From the NCBI GenBank assembly GCA_947846985.1, contig CANTUZ010000002.1:149539889-149603888 (forward strand): DNA of 64,000 bases, in the 5' to 3' direction. Both the position numbers and the translations under genes were made by a program. The notes beneath the pieces are model-generated. The model did not search any database and was not told the origin of the DNA. It saw only the letters and a program-made list of their open reading frames with translations. This DNA comes from Fratercula arctica (lineage: Eukaryota; Chordata; Aves; Charadriiformes; Alcidae). Positions 50,636-62,200 of the stretch are shown here, one piece after another (within the stretch, counting starts at the first letter, position 1; each line of letters begins with the position of its first letter).

Positions 50636-53600
50636 TTCTTTTCTTTCCTTTGTTAAAAAAAAAAAAAAAAAAAGCAGGTGGTAGTAGATGTATCAGGGAC
50701 CCTCACATGTCCCCAGCAGACACAGTTCTGCCAAGTGCAGGCATTACTCCTCCATTAACTGCAGTTACGTTCCGTTGCACTGCGTGCCATGTGCAGGCAG
50801 CTCCAAATACCGGCTACAGCCTCAGCGAGCAGCGTCCTGTATAAACCCTGTGGAATTCAGGGCTTCCAGCCAGTTGTGTTCTGCTGACCGCAGCATTTTA
50901 AGCTAAAGGAAATGAAATATCCCCTCGCGTACCAACCCCTGTTAACAAAGGTTCTCCCTGATAAATAAGGTAGCACTTAAGTGCTTCTACACCCACTTTG
51001 TTCAGATATCACTGATCGCTTCACCAGATGCAAGTCCCTGAAGTCAGACCTTTGCATACTTATTTCTGCAGCTTCTACAACATTCTGTTTCACTGATAAA
51101 TAATAATATTCTGAAGGGTCAGATATTCATCCGATGCTTTCTACTTTCCACAGAGGAGCTCAATATGAAAATTTAAGATTAGCCTCCATAACTGCATGGG
51201 CGTTTTGTGCCAAAGAATTTTTAAGTACTGGTATTTGTCATGAGGCTAACTGTGATTTCAGAAGTTATTGGTGCCAATACAGAAGTTCATTCCACTATTT
51301 TTTCTAATTTTCTTCAAGAGAATCAAAGTGAAGAAATTGGGTTTATTGGATTTTTTTATTTGAAATAGGAAATGGAAAGTAATAAGGTGCAAGAGTGATA
51401 GAAAAATGGTAAAGGTGGGAGCTGCAACAGCATAGAAACCCCCAGGGACAAACATCAAATGCAATAAAGGAACTACGGGACCAGAACGTGAGCTTTGAAA
51501 ATTCAATTTATGTTCTATAAGAATGGAGGTTTCAGAGGCCATGCATGGTTTCAGCCACGCTCTTAGACAGGCAGCCTTTTAGCATATGCTTGACTAAATG
51601 TAAAAGCATTGCTGTAAAAAAAAAATGGAGCGGCTGTCATGGACACTAGCATAGTAAGGTATTTCTGCACATTAAGGAAACATTTAAAAAATATAGGTTA
51701 TTTTTTGGGGAAAGTTGGGTTTTTTTCACTGCTCAACTTTTTCTCTGCTTTTTTCAAGAACTGTTTTACAATAAATGTTTTCAATTACCTTCTATTATTA
51801 TCTACTATTTTTACATTCCAGGTGTTTTATAGCTATTTTTTATTATTAATGGGTCATTTACTATAGCACCTCTAGATCTTTAGCATACAACTAAGAGGAG
51901 CAAAAAAGTGACACAGGAATAAACAATAAAATTGTCTAATGGAAAATGTATTTGATAAAAAAGCCTGAGACATTTTAAGTGCCAATTTTGGCCTGTAAAG
52001 CAAACTTATTTGCACAAAATTATTATATGTTCCTAAGCAGAGCCAGACTCTTGCTATAGTATCAAGTTGGAAATTTATGTAAGCATAGCGAGTATATACC
52101 ATTTATCACCACACTGTAAAGATTCCACTTCTGTTCCCAGTTAACTGACTTCTCCCCGAAATCAAGGAAAGGGTGAAAAGACACGAGTGGTGTCTCAGGT
52201 GACAGAACTGAATTCTCTTGCACAAATCAGAATTTTGGCCATAAAGTTAATTTCTTGTCTGAGATAGGCTTCCCACTTAATTTCTCTGTTGATGTCAATT
52301 TGTTCTGCCATATCTTCATAGCAATGCATCTTCTGATTCTTGATGACACGCAGGCTATCGCACGCTGAAGATAATCTTCTCTAAGGAGAAAACAAGAAAT
52401 GAGGAAACAAATGGAAGTAAGCATACTAAAAATACAGGATGTCTTATGTCTTCCAGCTTCCTGTTATCTCCAAAGTAAAACCAGGTAGTTGTTTAAAAGA
52501 ACTAAAATGGACCTGGTATATTTACTTTCTATCAGAAATACTAGAAGGAGGAGAGGGATGTTCTGCTCAAAATGAAGCAATGGATGCTTTCATAGGCACA
52601 ATAGGAGACAGGATGTAAAGCATCACTCCATTCGTCCCCTCTCTCTGCTTAGCACATCAGCTATCACATAATCCATGTTTGACACAGTATCTTCCTGTCC
52701 TCTGCGTTCTTCCCACTCCCCACATTGAAGTTACAATTACAGTCCTGGGTACTCCAGGAAGGCTTCCCGTTTTTCTAGATCATGGCACCTTCACATCACT
52801 CTTAAGTGCTTCTACAAGCTCTGCAAGTACAGAGGGAGCAGAATGGCAACTAAGAGTGCAGGGAGGAAAGGCTGCTCTCAAAGGATGCCCTTGTGTGTCC
52901 TTACAGCTGCATGAAACCAGTTGTTTAACACGTACATCGTAAAGAGCTGCATCAACCAAAAATGCTGCATAAACTAAATGATGTGTATCAGTGATGTGTA
53001 TCCATTCAGAAAGACAAAAGATTTAGTTAAATTAGATAAGATCTGATTTTGCTCATCATTCATGTGAATTCAGCACAAGGTCAAAAAAGAGAGAAAAGCT
53101 GGTATAACGCTTGAGAAGCTCTCAAGAATCCCACTGATTATTTTCAGCCCTATAATTTCTTTCAGCTCTACTAAGAAAGCTAGTTGCCCACGAAACCTTT
53201 TCCTCCAGAGCATTCTCAAAGTATTTGCGACTATAAGCAGTCACTTAAAAACTTGTAGAGATATCCACTGTATTCTGTTTCTTGCCCACAGAAGCCACCA
53301 GTATGTAGTTAAACTAAATATCCTAACCTCTACATGTGTGCAACCTGTGATATACAATTTACAAGATAGTTAATGTGGGACACGCTGTGATGGGCAGTTA
53401 TGGTATTAAGCCAGAAGTAATTTTCTAACTAAGGATTATGGTAAGAGTAGAGCCAGAAAGGTTCAGAAAGCTTTATCACATACAAAATTCTCATCTGCTG
53501 AGTTCGTACCAATCCATAAAGAAAAAGCCGGGCTTGTCACAGCCATGTTTATTGTAAATCCAGATGCTGCATTCCCATGAGATAATAGAAAAATAGGTAC

Positions 53601-54525
53601 TGTAAAAGATGAGTGTACATGGTGAAGGCTAAAATTCAAAAGCTCAAAACCGCTCCTAAGGCGATGAAAGGAGGAGCCAGCCATGAATAATAAACATTCT
53701 GACAAATATAATTTAGTATATTAAAGGCCAATTAATCTTCTTCTGTGGCCTATACATACCTCAGAAAAATTCAAAAATACACCTAGGAAAATATTTTCAG
53801 ACACACTCAAACAATCTTTTGCTGTCCTGTGTTTATTTATTATGGTTTTGTTTCCAGATGTTCTAATTGAAACCCCTACCCTTTTCTTTTTTGTAAATCA
53901 GTTTATTTTTCATATTTAAGCATGTCTGGTGCTAAGACTTATTGCAGATAACCACAGAGCACAACACTTGCCCAAAAGCAACACATTCAGATTAAAAAGG
54001 TCTGACAGAGGACAAGTTTGGGAGAATCAGGAGCTGAGATCTTTTTCTCGCCAAGCTACAAGCTCTTGCCAAGTGGCAGCTATTAGGGGAAAACTTTGTT
54101 ATTAGGCCAATATCAGAGGTCTTTTGATAAAGAACAGCTTTCGCTTCAAGTAATCCACATGTCACAGCAATTTTATGTTATTTAATTCTACTGCCGCATT
54201 ACCTAGCATCTGAAAACCAGAGCTGGACTCTTACATGCCAAGGGATGCTCTTCCCTGCAAAGAGCCAATACTCTGCTGAAGGAAGTTTTGTGCAGTGCAA
54301 GGGGTGAAGGCAGGTTTCCTGTGATGCCTCCCATTGCTCAGATTTGGTAAGTTCAATATGAACTTTGGATATATAGAAGGTCTCCTTTAGTGCGACACCT
54401 TATTTTCATAAAGACTGTGTATTTACCAACAAGGTATTAATATTATTGCTAAAGTCACAGGAACAGCTTTGTTAGATCAGAACTGTACCCTAGAGCAGTA
54501 TCCTGTCCAGCAGTGATCAGGAATG
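50636..54525. other. Intergenic sequence without recognisable features
   Basis: This is 3.9 kb of AT-rich DNA with only short chance ORFs. I recognise no repeat family, exon or RNA gene. Confidence 0.7.
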
Positions 54526-54692
54526 ATAGAATCATAGAATAGTTTGGGTTGGAAGGGACCTTAAAGATCATCTAGTTCCAACCCCCCTGCCATGGGCAGG
54601 GACACCTCCCACTAGACCAGGTTGCTCAAAGCCCCATCCAGCCTGGCCTTGAACACTTCCAGGGATGGGGCATCCACAACTTCCCTGGGCAA
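54526..54692 (-). mobile_element. CR1 LINE, 3'-terminal fragment, minus orientation
   Basis: The inverted tail ATAGAATCATAGAATAG is followed by GGAAGGGACCTTAAAGATC and continues to ACAACTTCCCTGGGCAA. About 167 bases, well conserved and severely 5' truncated. Confidence 0.93.
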
Positions 54693-56609
54693 ATTGTGTT
54701 TCAGCAAAACGCAAGTTCCTCATTTCAAATTCTGGTTCCTGGCATTGTAAAAACAAGTCACGTTAACAAAAGTAGTGCTTCAACACTCCTCAGGTTCGCT
54801 TCCCCAATGATACTGCTGGCAGCCACTCTACCCATACTGCAAGTGGTTTGTTAGTTCTTTGATAAAATGGTCACTTTAAAAAAACCCTCAAAATCTTTTA
54901 GTGGTGCAGCCAGATAACTGATGAAACTTCTCAATTAAAAATATAATTGCAAGTAATTTCAAACAGGTGTCTTCCTCTGAGCTTTATGACAAGCTTTGCT
55001 GTGTTACAGTTTCTGTAAGGGTATGTGGAATGTGAGAGTATTTGGTTCATTAAGTCATCTGGTTAAGGATCATTCAGTATAAAACAAATAAGAAATGAGA
55101 AGAAAAGTGATATATTAAACACACACAAACAAAGATTGCCGAATGAGCAGATGGTAACAAAGACAACGGTGAAGAGCGCAATTCCTCAGGTCATTAAAGG
55201 AGCTACTGAGGAAGCCACCCTGACGACAATCAGCCTGAGCTTCGTCACTGATAAGATGGGGGAAACATGATTATCATGAGTTTTACAATGTATTTGAGGG
55301 GGTGTATGGCATTGTGCAAAAATTTTTATGGGATATCAGCAGGGGCTTGTGGGATTATGCAAAACTTAGTATGGGATGTTCACAGAATTGGCCAAAGGCA
55401 GGGAAAGGAAGGATCATGGTGGATCTAGGGGGACGTTTAGGAAAATGGGGAGGAGGGGGGCTCACAAGTGAGCAGGCAGCAGTCCACTTCTCTGGCTGTG
55501 CTTACATTATATATGTGTTCTGTGCGTGTGTGTGTGTTGCATACGCTTGTCCAGGACACATGCGAGCCTAAGACCCCTCCCAGGTCCAAAGAGTGGACAC
55601 AGATGGGCTTTAGCAGCCAGGAGCAGTAACCCCCGCTGGTCCCGGAGACCACTGGATTCAACAGCTCCCATAAGATCCTCAGGCTGATTTTTAAAAAATC
55701 CATTCTACAGACTGCTCATGGGAATAGTAAAATAATTGAACTTAAGAGGAAAATGGTGAATTTTATGGTGAATGTCGAAAAATTATACTTCACTGCATTG
55801 CTATAGTATTCTTACAGACATTACTTGCATAGAAGTGAAACGCAATTTGCAGAATGGTGCTGTAAGTAGTTTATCATAGAATTAATGCTATCTTCTGCAC
55901 AGTGAAGGAGCAGAAATCTGTGCGGTAGTTTTGCCTGCTCGCCAGCCTTCTGAATGTATTTTACCACACCAACGGCATTACAACTTGTCTGTGATGGTAC
56001 TATTTCCCAAATGAACAGTGAAGGACTATCTCATCACAATAGTATTTAACACCCTACTCTGGATTATATCTTACTTTGCATTTAGTTCAAAATGATGACT
56101 AGTTCAAGCTCTCATTTATTCGTTTCTCCTTTTTATGTCCATTCTGCAATAGCAGCTGTTACCATTGCAGATTCCACGTTCTAGCTGACAGTTCCACTGC
56201 GAGATGTGCTGGCAAAGTGTTCTTAATAAGGAATAACTGCCTGTCTTTGGGCAGTTAATTTGGAAAAGAAAAAAGAAAAAGGAAAAAAATCATCTAATAA
56301 GGTTTTACTTTGAAGCCTTGCTGAGTGTTTTTGTCTGTTTTTTTAAATAGTGAAACCACAAAGTTAGATAGAGGAACTGAGACACCACACCAGCAAGGGA
56401 ATACGTTGGCCACAGGACTGAAGTTTAATAAAGACCAATTAATTAAATTTATCACTTAGCTCATAGAATAAGAGGTGTATCCTTGTATGTCCATGATGCC
56501 CATGAGCATGCACAACTGTGCCCTGAAGACAGCTGGAAAGGTGGATTTAATGACAGAATGTGGGAATTCGGTAGATAAAAGGTTAACAACACTGATGAGC
56601 ACTTATCTC
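54693..56609. other. Intergenic sequence without recognisable genes
   Basis: It contains a short GT run near 55523-55538, with somewhat G-rich sequence at 55290-55460. No gene or repeat family was recognised. Confidence 0.65.
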
Positions 56610-57162
56610 CTGTGAGAACCCTGTAGGGGGGAGAGCCGACAGCCCCAGCCCGGTGTGAGCCAACAGCCAAGGAGGGAGTGCTGTGAGGGCAAAACAGCCC
56701 TGTTTTGGCTCAAAGTCGCAGGAGCCAAGGAAGAAGCAGATAAACGGCTTCAGCACAGAATCTTGAAGGCCACGCTGCCCAGAGTGAGACCTTTGGCTTA
56801 ATTATCCGTAAAATGAATATTAAAGTTGACACCCCTAAGTATGATAATGAGCAAAGAGAGGAACATGCTAAACATGTATGACTATAGCACCCGACTCTCC
56901 ACCCAAATCATGCTAAAATGTCACCCCAGGGAGGGGATTAGATAAGGTTAGGATATAAGGGGTGACGCAGAGGGTACCTGGATCTACATACACCTACACA
57001 CCTAGACACATAGACACCATCACCGAGAGATCTCTCCGAGGAAGAAGAAACTTGAGACCTAGAAGGGACAGTCTGTGCTCCTCTTCCTCTACCAAGACAG
57101 GGACACCTTCTTGGTAAGCATCGCACCTTCCCTTCTTGGTGAAAGAACTCCCAGGACAGCAT

Positions 57163-57215
57163 TTATTCATTTGTTCATTTACTCAGTTGTTCACTTGTTC
57201 ATTTATTCATTTATT
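57163..57215. repeat. Imperfect (TTCATTTG)-type low-complexity repeat
   Basis: Repeated TTCATTT and TTCA(C/T)TTG words occur over about 53 bases. Confidence 0.7.
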
Positions 57216-57318
57216 TTGCTAGCATTATTGTAGTAAATTAGCACTATTGCAGCTAACTATTAGCACTATTGCATTTATCAACGGCAATCCCAAATCTCTT
57301 CTACCTGTTGCTTCAATT

Positions 57319-57366
57319 ATAGAATCATAGAATTGTTAGGGTTGCAAGGGACCTTAAAGATCATCT
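57319..57366 (-). mobile_element. CR1 LINE, minimal tail fragment, minus orientation
   Basis: Only the inverted 3' end is present (ATAGAATCATAGAATTG, GGGACCTTAAAGATCATC), about 48 bases, set inside LTR-like sequence. Confidence 0.8.
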
Positions 57367-57401
57367 AAATCTTTTTATCTTGTCACCCTTGCTAATTGTC
57401 T

Positions 57402-57600
57402 CAGTGAAAGTCATTCACAGGGCTCTGAAACAGGCACACATTGAAGTGTTTCGGTGAAGGCCTTTAGCAGGGCTCTGAAACAGGGAATCATTTATCTTTA
57501 CAGCTGTGTGATGCTGTCCCAGTGAAGGCCTTGGGCAGGATCTGAGACAGGCAAACGCTGAGGTGTCTTACAGCCCTCAGCTCTGAAACAGACACAAAAC
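57402..57600 (+). repeat. Degenerate tandem repeat, three full units and one partial
   Basis: Units begin CAGTGAAAGTC (57402), CGGTGAAGGCC (57452) and CAGTGAAGGCC (57520), each followed by a variant of CAGGGCTCTGAAACAGG. A fourth partial unit has CAGCTCTGAAACAGACAC (from about 57577). The first spacing is 50 bases and the second 68. Confidence 0.75.
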
Positions 57601-57630
57601 TAACACCCTTTTAACGCGACATGGAAAAAT

Positions 57631-58493
57631 ACTGTCAACAGCACAGTCATATCTCATGGAAAATACTCTCAGTCACCTGTTCTTCCAACGTTCTTCCCCC
57701 GGTTTATCCTGCAGCACTTTAAAATATCTTCCCATTTAAACATTTCAATTTCTAGGACAGTAATTAAATGCATTATTATTCAGTTTCTCTTAACACTATC
57801 TAACCTGCTTGGAAGCAGATGTTTCCCATGTCTATTTGGTAGCAAAAAGACCAATATGACAGGTGGGTATTTGCTTAAATCACCTTAAGAGCTGTATGAC
57901 TGATTACAATGAGCTAACTGGCAGGTAGCTCCAAATTTCACCCGCAATACAGTTGTTCCTGGCAGAACGATGTGTCTCATTGTACCTGCACAGCGAGACA
58001 GATGTCTCTAATTATCATTTTGATGGTGTTAAACTATCACATCCCCTTGCCTGCCTAAAATGCAGGCATTAGGCTCAGTTTCTTAACTGCCAGATGCCTG
58101 GTGTGATCATGTTTCCCGTTGGACAGGGAGGAGTTTGTGCAATTTAGCCTTCTGAATGACAGCCATTTCCCCAGGCTTCAGCGAAATTAAATTTTCTATT
58201 TGTCATGTAAAAAAAAAAAAAAAGTAGTAGTATTAAAATGTAGAATATATGCTTTTCAACTTCAATTTTGTGCACATAGAGCTTACACTGATGTAGCCAA
58301 CACAGGCAAACAACATAAGCAGGCACTGAATAAGCCCTTCCTAAGGAAAGTACGCCGATGCATGATTAAACTACAGTCTCTGGGATGGTAACTGTAATTT
58401 AATCATTATAGTGAATTAGAAAAAAGAAAACTGAGTGTCTTTCTGACCTTAGCAAATGGCAGGAGCTAGCACAGCACTGTGAAACACAGGGTA
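57631..58493. other. Intergenic sequence upstream of the UTP23-side CR1
   Basis: AT-rich sequence with a short poly-A (58208-58222). Nothing else was recognised. Confidence 0.65.
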
Positions 58494-58797
58494 ATCATAG
58501 AATCGTTCTGGTTGGAAAAGACCCTTAAAATCAAGTCCAACCATTAATCTGACACTGCCAAGTCCACCACTAAACCCTGTCCCCAAGTGCCACATCTACA
58601 TGTCTTTTAAAAACCCCCAGGGATGGCGATTCCACCACTTCCCTGGGCAGCCTGTTCCAGTGCTTGACAACCCTTTCAGTAAAGAAATTTTCCCTAATAT
58701 CCATCCTGAACCTCCCCTAGCGCCAGTTGAGGCCTTTTCCCCTCGTCCTGTCGCCTGTTACCTGGGAGAACAGACCGACCCCCTCCTAGTCCTCAGG
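58494..58797 (-). mobile_element. CR1 LINE, 3' fragment, minus orientation, abutting the UTP23 promoter
   Basis: The inverted tail ATCATAGAATCGTTCTGG is followed by CAAGTCCAACCATTAATC and CCCTGGGCAGCCTGTTCC, reaching GTTACCTGGGAGAACAGACC. It ends at the edge of the UTP23 CpG island, about 235 bases upstream of the start codon. Confidence 0.93.
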
Positions 58798-59032
58798 TGA
58801 CTGGTGCCGAGCCCTGACGGTGACCGGGCCGTCCTGCAGCCCTTCGCACGGCGGGCAGGACCGCGGGCCGCTCCCGCACCCACCGGTGGCGGAGGGGAGA
58901 CCCCCGCCCGGCCACCGGCCGAGCCCGCCCCGGTCCCCTCAGGCCCCGGGGGGGGCGGGAGGCCGCGCAGGCCTCGCCCCGCCCCGCTCTGTCGCGGCGG
59001 CCGGGCCCAGCGCAGCTTCCGGGGGAGCCACC

Positions 59033-59220
59033 ATGAAGCTGAAGCGGCAGAAGCACGCCAAGAAGAACATGGGCTTCTACAAGCACAACTTCCACGTCCG
59101 AGAGCCCTTTCAGGTGCTGCTGGACGGCACCTTCTGCCAGGCCGCGCTCCGCAACAAGATCCAGATCCGGGAGCAGCTGCCCGGTTACCTGGGCGGCGCC
59201 ACCCAGCTCTGCACCACCCG
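59033..59220 (+). CDS. UTP23: UTP23 coding exon 1
   Basis: This exon is 188 bases, 62 codons plus two bases, ending CACCACCCG|GTAGGG. It encodes the basic N-terminus and the first part of the PIN-like domain, up to LCTTR. The split arginine codon (CG + A) is completed by exon 2. It lies inside the CpG island. Confidence 0.97.
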
Positions 59221-62200
59221 GTAGGGCCGGAGGGGGAGGCCACCGGGCAGGCCCGCGGACGGGGGACGGGGACCACGGGGAGTTGGAGGTCGCGGGGCGC
59301 CGTGCGCATGCGCGGGGAACCGGTGGCGTGTGATGGCCGCCGCCCGTCCCGCCATCTCCCCTCAGCCCGGGCCGGCGGTGGGGTGGGGGTCGCGTGTCTG
59401 TGTGGAAAGGCAGGAGCGTCTGTCAGACACCGGCTGCCGTGCGGACGGTGGCGGAAGCTGAGGGGTGAGGCGGGGCGAGGAGTGGCCTCGGTGTGTGAGG
59501 GGGGTCGGGGTCAGGGTCAGGGTGGGCCGCTCTCCCAGGGAGCGAGGACACAGAGGCCAGGTCGGGTCTCCTGGGCAGGGAGGGAGTCGCTGCGTGTCTG
59601 GAGTTTCAAGCTGCTAGCAAGGGGTTGTTTCCAAAGTAGCTGTTCTCAAGGGAGAACAGGGGTCATACAAGCATGGAATCATAGAATGGATCGGGTTGGA
59701 AGGGACCTTAGAAATCATCCTGTTCCAACTCCCCTGCCATGGGCAGGGACACTTCCCACTAGACCGGGTTGCTCAAAGCCCCATCCAGCCTGGCCTTGAG
59801 CACCTCCAGGGATGGGGCATCCACAACCTCCCTGGGCAACCTGCTGCAGTGTCTCACCACCCTCACAGTAAAGAATTTCTTCCTAATATTTAATCTAAAT
59901 CTGCCCTCTTTCAGTTTAAAACCATAACCCCTCATCCTGTTACTGTACTCCCTGATAAAGAGTCCCTCATCGTCTTTCCTGTAGGCCCCCTTTAGGTACT
60001 GAACAGCCACTATAAGATCTCCCTGGAGCCTTCTCTTTTTCAGGCTAAACAACCCCAACTCTCTCAGCCTGTCCTCATAGGAGAGTGCTCCAGCCCTCTC
60101 ATCGTTTTTGTGGCCTCTTCTGGACTTGCTCCAACAGGTCCACGTCCTTCCTGTGTTGCGGGCCCCAGAGCTGGAGGCAGTACTCCAGGTGGGGTCTCAC
60201 GAGAGTGGAGGGGCAGAATCACTTCCGTCTCCCTCACTTGGATTTCTGCAATGACAGAATAGCTAACTGCCCATCATGGAGGCAAGTACTGAAAATATCA
60301 GGAAGATGCATGCCCTAGGATACAAAAGTTAAACACTGAGCCATCTTGCAAAGCATACAGAACTGGCCCGTACTTCTGAACAGTAGAAAGTATCGAGTCA
60401 TGATCTTAGCTGTGAAAGGTTTGGGAATCACTTTGATTCAAAATGTATTCCAGTCATGTCTAAATGTCACTTCTTGCTTACTTCTTTCAGCAATATCTTC
60501 TGGTCTTTTTGACCTGTTTTCACTTAGGCTGGCTGAATGGACTCATTTTCTCCGCTGTCAGAATGCTAAGTTGGTGAGGCAGCACCTCAGTGGCGTGACC
60601 AGAGCTTCCCTGAGGAAATGAGCTGGCTCGCTGTGAGGGTCTTTGCAAAAAGAACAGGCTCGGGTCTCCACAAAGACTGTCCTCAAAGGCTAAACTCTCT
60701 TCTCTGGAAAGAAAAATAGTTGCCACCATGTCCTTGAAGCTGTGTTTCAAGGCCATACATTCCTACCACTGTCCACATTTAATAGTAAGACTCAGTGGCT
60801 GGAGTAAGTTAGGTTTCATCTCCTGTTCATTCCTGAGTATCCAAGCTAGTATCCTCATAGGCTGCTGCGCTGTCCTGTGTGAACATCTGCTCTGAGTGCT
60901 GCTAAGAGGAGGATTTTAGGTTTGCATTTTGTCTAGTTGGAACGTTGCAGATTTGGAACTTCGAGATTTTTAATCATATGGACAGTGTTTTTTCTTCTTT
61001 TGCTTGAGTCAGTTGGAATCTAATAGCAAGTTTGAAGCAAAGTGATGGACGCTAATACAGAGTTTAACTTGCAGGCAGTCATTAATCAGTTTGTGCTAAT
61101 TCCAGTAATTTTATTTGTTAAGTAGTAGTTCATTTGCTAGGTGATAGCCGAACATAAATGTAAGGACTTAGCATTGTCACTGATAGGAAATATTTTTATT
61201 ATAACTTAATATTGTTAGTGGTTAATCGTGTTTGGAACCGAGGAAATCTTGCTGATGTCTTCAGATGGGCTACTACTTTGAGGTTACTGGCTGCCACTTA
61301 CAAATCATAGAGCCTGAACAACAGGGCATTGCTTGTTCCTAATTAACTCACGTCAACCTGTTGCTGTTGTAAAAAATGTGTAGTTATTTTCACATTTAGA
61401 AATCACTGTTGGTTTTGGTTTTCAGATGTGTTCTAAAAGAACTGGAATCACTGGGGAAAGCACTGTATGGAGCAAAATTAATTGCCCAAAGATCTGAAGT
61501 TCGAAACTGTTCTCACCACAAGGATCCTGTGAGTGGTTCGGTCTGTTTACTTTCCATGATCGAAGAAGGCAACCCTCATCACTTCTTTATCGCTACACAG
61601 GTAAATGCTCGTGGGAAACGTAACTCCATTTCATTTGAAGTGATCCTTTGATACCTAAGGATAAGGAAACCTACAGAAACCTCGATTATGAGATTTTTAA
61701 ATAGTTTATCAGAATTAATCTTGTAAAGCCTTACTAGCTCTTAAATGTATTTGCTAATTATGAAGTAGGGAATCTTTTCTTACTTGAACAACTAGATTTT
61801 TTTACCCTAGAAGGATATTGCTTCGTTTAGCAGAAAGTGTGTAAAACATCCTGACTACCTATTGATGTGTAAGAAAACAACCAATGAATGTTAATTTGCA
61901 TATTGCTTGTGTGTGCACCCCTGCCCCAAACTGTTTTGCACAGTAGTCTGAAAAGTGAAATTAAGTGTTGAACAAACATATAACTTCAATCTTAAGAAAG
62001 TTTGGAAGTTTTAACTAAATAATAAAGGTAGAACTTGTGTACAACCAAGAAAGGTGCGTTTTTTCTTAGGTCTGTTATTAGGACTCTATGTATAAATAAT
62101 ACACAATATATATAAAATGGTTTACAGTAGAATTCTGTATACTTATGTAAGATATAAGGAGTTTAAAATGGCTTGTTACAGAAGAAATTATGTTAATTCT

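Larger units (their letters stand above)
56610..57630 (+). mobile_element. LTR-like interspersed repeat region (candidate), interrupted by a CR1 tail
   Basis: A block with distinct composition contains a TATA-like GATATAAGG (56952-56960), a purine-rich segment after it, a (TTCATTTG)-like stretch (57163-57215), a duplicated TTAGCACTATTGCA (57237-57275), then an array of 50-70 base repeats (57402-57600). It would fit an old solo LTR starting TGTGAGAACC and ending GCGACA, but flanking target duplications are not evident and no retroviral gene is present. Confidence 0.35.
58798..59530. promoter_or_regulatory. UTP23: UTP23 CpG island and promoter
   Basis: This CpG-dense stretch begins directly at the end of a CR1 copy and covers the UTP23 5' UTR, exon 1 and the first 300 bases of intron 1. 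An ETS-type motif in reverse orientation (CTTCCGGG, 59016-59023) lies 10 bases upstream of the start codon. No TATA box is seen. The available 5' leader plus promoter between the CR1 and the ATG is only about 235 bases. Confidence 0.85.
59221..61425 (+). other. UTP23: UTP23 intron 1
   Basis: The first 300 bases are still CpG island. Next come a short G-rich repeat near 59503-59523, a minus-strand CR1 at 59673-60235, and unremarkable AT-rich sequence to the acceptor. No extra exon was recognised. Confidence 0.85.

Noticed and set aside
57402..57600. CRISPR-like array
   Set aside because: Units are degenerate, spacing is irregular, and the context is a vertebrate nuclear genome.
58758..59799. 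183-codon minus-strand and 331-codon plus-strand ORFs over the UTP23 island
   Set aside because: Shadows of UTP23 exon 1 and its island; one runs on into the CR1 of intron 1.
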